Assembly (NCBI GenBank): GCA_018822065.1 | Contig: JAHJKV010000325.1 | Coordinates: forward strand, 1-6,459 | From: Pseudomonadota bacterium | GTDB taxonomy: Bacteria; Desulfobacterota; Desulfovibrionia; Desulfovibrionales; Desulfovibrionaceae | Length of the DNA stretch: 6,459 bases | Reading direction: 5' to 3' | Shown: positions 5,727 through 6,459 of the stretch, in pieces | Position numbering within the stretch: the first letter of the stretch is position 1 | How the letters are laid out: every line of letters begins with the position of its first letter | Program-made: the position numbers and the translations under genes | The notes under the pieces: generated by a model | Database searches by the model: none | Told to the model about the DNA's origin: nothing | What the model saw: the letters and a program-made list of their open reading frames with translations, nothing else

Positions 5727-6459
5727 ATGGTAAGCGTAGAAGATTACGGAACGTTTGAAACTGCCTGGTGTCCCGGTTGCGGCGACCACGCCATTTTGAA
5801 GGCTCTGAAGCAGGCCATGGCGAACCTGGGCATCGCGCCCCACGAGCTCTTGATCTGCTCGGGCATCGGGCAGGCTGCCAAGACCCCGCAGTACTTGAAC
5901 TGCAATATGTTCAACGGGCTGCATGGGCGTAGCCTGCCTCCCGCCACGGGGGCCGGGCTGGCCAACCCCAAACTCACGGTCATTGCCGAGTCCGGCGACG
6001 GCTGCAATTATGGCGAGGGCGGCAATCACTTCCTGGCTGCGCTCCGGCGCAATCCGGACATCACGCTCCTGGCTCACGACAACCAGATTTACGGCCTGAC
6101 CAAGGGCCAGGCCAGCCCGACCACGGCCCAGGGGCAGGTGACCAAGGCCCAGCCTGCAGGCCAGCCGTCCGTGCCCTTCAACCCCGTGGCCGTGGCCGTG
6201 ACCATGCAGGCTTCCTTTGTGGCCCGCGGCTTTTCCGGCGAAGTGGAACACCTGACCGGGCTCATCGAGCAGGCCGTGCAGCACAAGGGCTTTTCCATGA
6301 TCGACATCCTCCAGCCCTGTGTGTCCTTCAACAAGATCAATACCTTCGGCTGGTATAAGGAACGGGTTTACCAGCTTGGACCGGAGTATGACCCCACGGA
6401 TTGGCAGACGGCCATGACCACGGCTCAGGAGTTCGGGGACCGCATCCCTCTTGGCGTCA
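5727..6459 (+). CDS. korB: 2-oxoacid:ferredoxin oxidoreductase, thiamine-pyrophosphate beta subunit (3' end outside window)
   Basis: The beta subunit binds thiamine pyrophosphate and one [4Fe-4S] cluster and completes the active site with KorA. The frame is open from ATG 5727 to the window edge (244 codons plus one base); family members run to about 270-300 residues, so a short C-terminal part is missing. WCPGCGDH (14-21) supplies two cluster cysteines, C15 and C18, and LQPCVSFN (195-202) supplies C198. The cofactor motif is GDG (90-92) to N119 in HDNQIYGLTKGQASPT (117-132), a 27-residue gap typical of thiamine-diphosphate enzymes. NGLHGRSLPPATG (63-75) and GEGGNHF (96-102) are also family blocks. 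The position that usually holds the third cluster cysteine (GIGC) is Q49 here, in SGIGQAAK; C44 and C59 lie nearby. K52, L124 and K126 stand where substrate-contacting residues occur in characterised homologues, as I recall them. Start and coupling to korA are set by AGGAGA. Confidence 0.93.
   Translation, partial: MVSVEDYGTFETAWCPGCGDHAILKALKQAMANLGIAPHELLICSGIGQAAKTPQYLNCNMFNGLHGRSLPPATGAGLANPKLTVIAESGDGCNYGEGGNHFLAALRRNPDITLLAHDNQIYGLTKGQASPTTAQGQVTKAQPAGQPSVPFNPVAVAVTMQASFVARGFSGEVEHLTGLIEQAVQHKGFSMIDILQPCVSFNKINTFGWYKERVYQLGPEYDPTDWQTAMTTAQEFGDRIPLGV

Noticed and set aside
1..6459. Search by eye for CRISPR arrays, insertion sequences, tRNA genes, toxin-antitoxin pairs and defence islands
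   Set aside because: Recognisable core genes fill the window, no regularly spaced repeats or transposase motifs were seen, and the intergenic gaps (the largest is 141 nt) are too short for further genes.

Overview
The window looks like chromosomal core DNA of a strictly anaerobic, moderately GC-rich bacterium. A Desulfovibrio-type sulfate reducer (Desulfobacterota) fits best. The reasons are ferredoxin-dependent 2-oxoacid oxidoreductase subunits, a ferritin directly upstream of a two-gene oxidoreductase unit, and clean bacterial ribosome-binding sites. This placement rests on protein style and remembered gene order, not on a search. All genes lie on the + strand.

Layout: (1) 1-402, the C-terminal two thirds of recR, cut by the left edge. 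(2) 445-990, a stand-alone gamma subunit of a pyruvate/ketoisovalerate:ferredoxin oxidoreductase (PorC type), 42 nt after recR and closed by a near-ideal intrinsic terminator at 1020-1047. (3) 1066-3276, a complete RecD2-type SF1B helicase. (4) 3277-3370, an AT-rich leader holding two overlapping perfect inverted repeats and a possible promoter. (5) 3371-3880, a complete FtnA-type ferritin with an intact ferroxidase site. (6) 3881-4021, a spacer with a 15-bp perfect hairpin. (7) 4022-5716, a fused gamma-alpha subunit of a 2-oxoacid:ferredoxin oxidoreductase (KorA type). (8) 5727 to the right edge, its thiamine-pyrophosphate beta subunit, open at the window end.

Themes: recR and recD2 belong to DNA repair. 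The two oxidoreductase loci belong to anaerobic carbon metabolism, oxidising 2-oxoacids to acyl-CoA and reducing ferredoxin. Ferritin stores and detoxifies iron next to an iron-sulfur enzyme. I found no mobile element, CRISPR array, tRNA/rRNA or obvious defence system, and nothing I would call a new system. The points most worth checking are the beta subunit, which lacks the usual third cluster cysteine, the gamma subunit isolated from its partners, and the overlapping inverted repeats ahead of ferritin.
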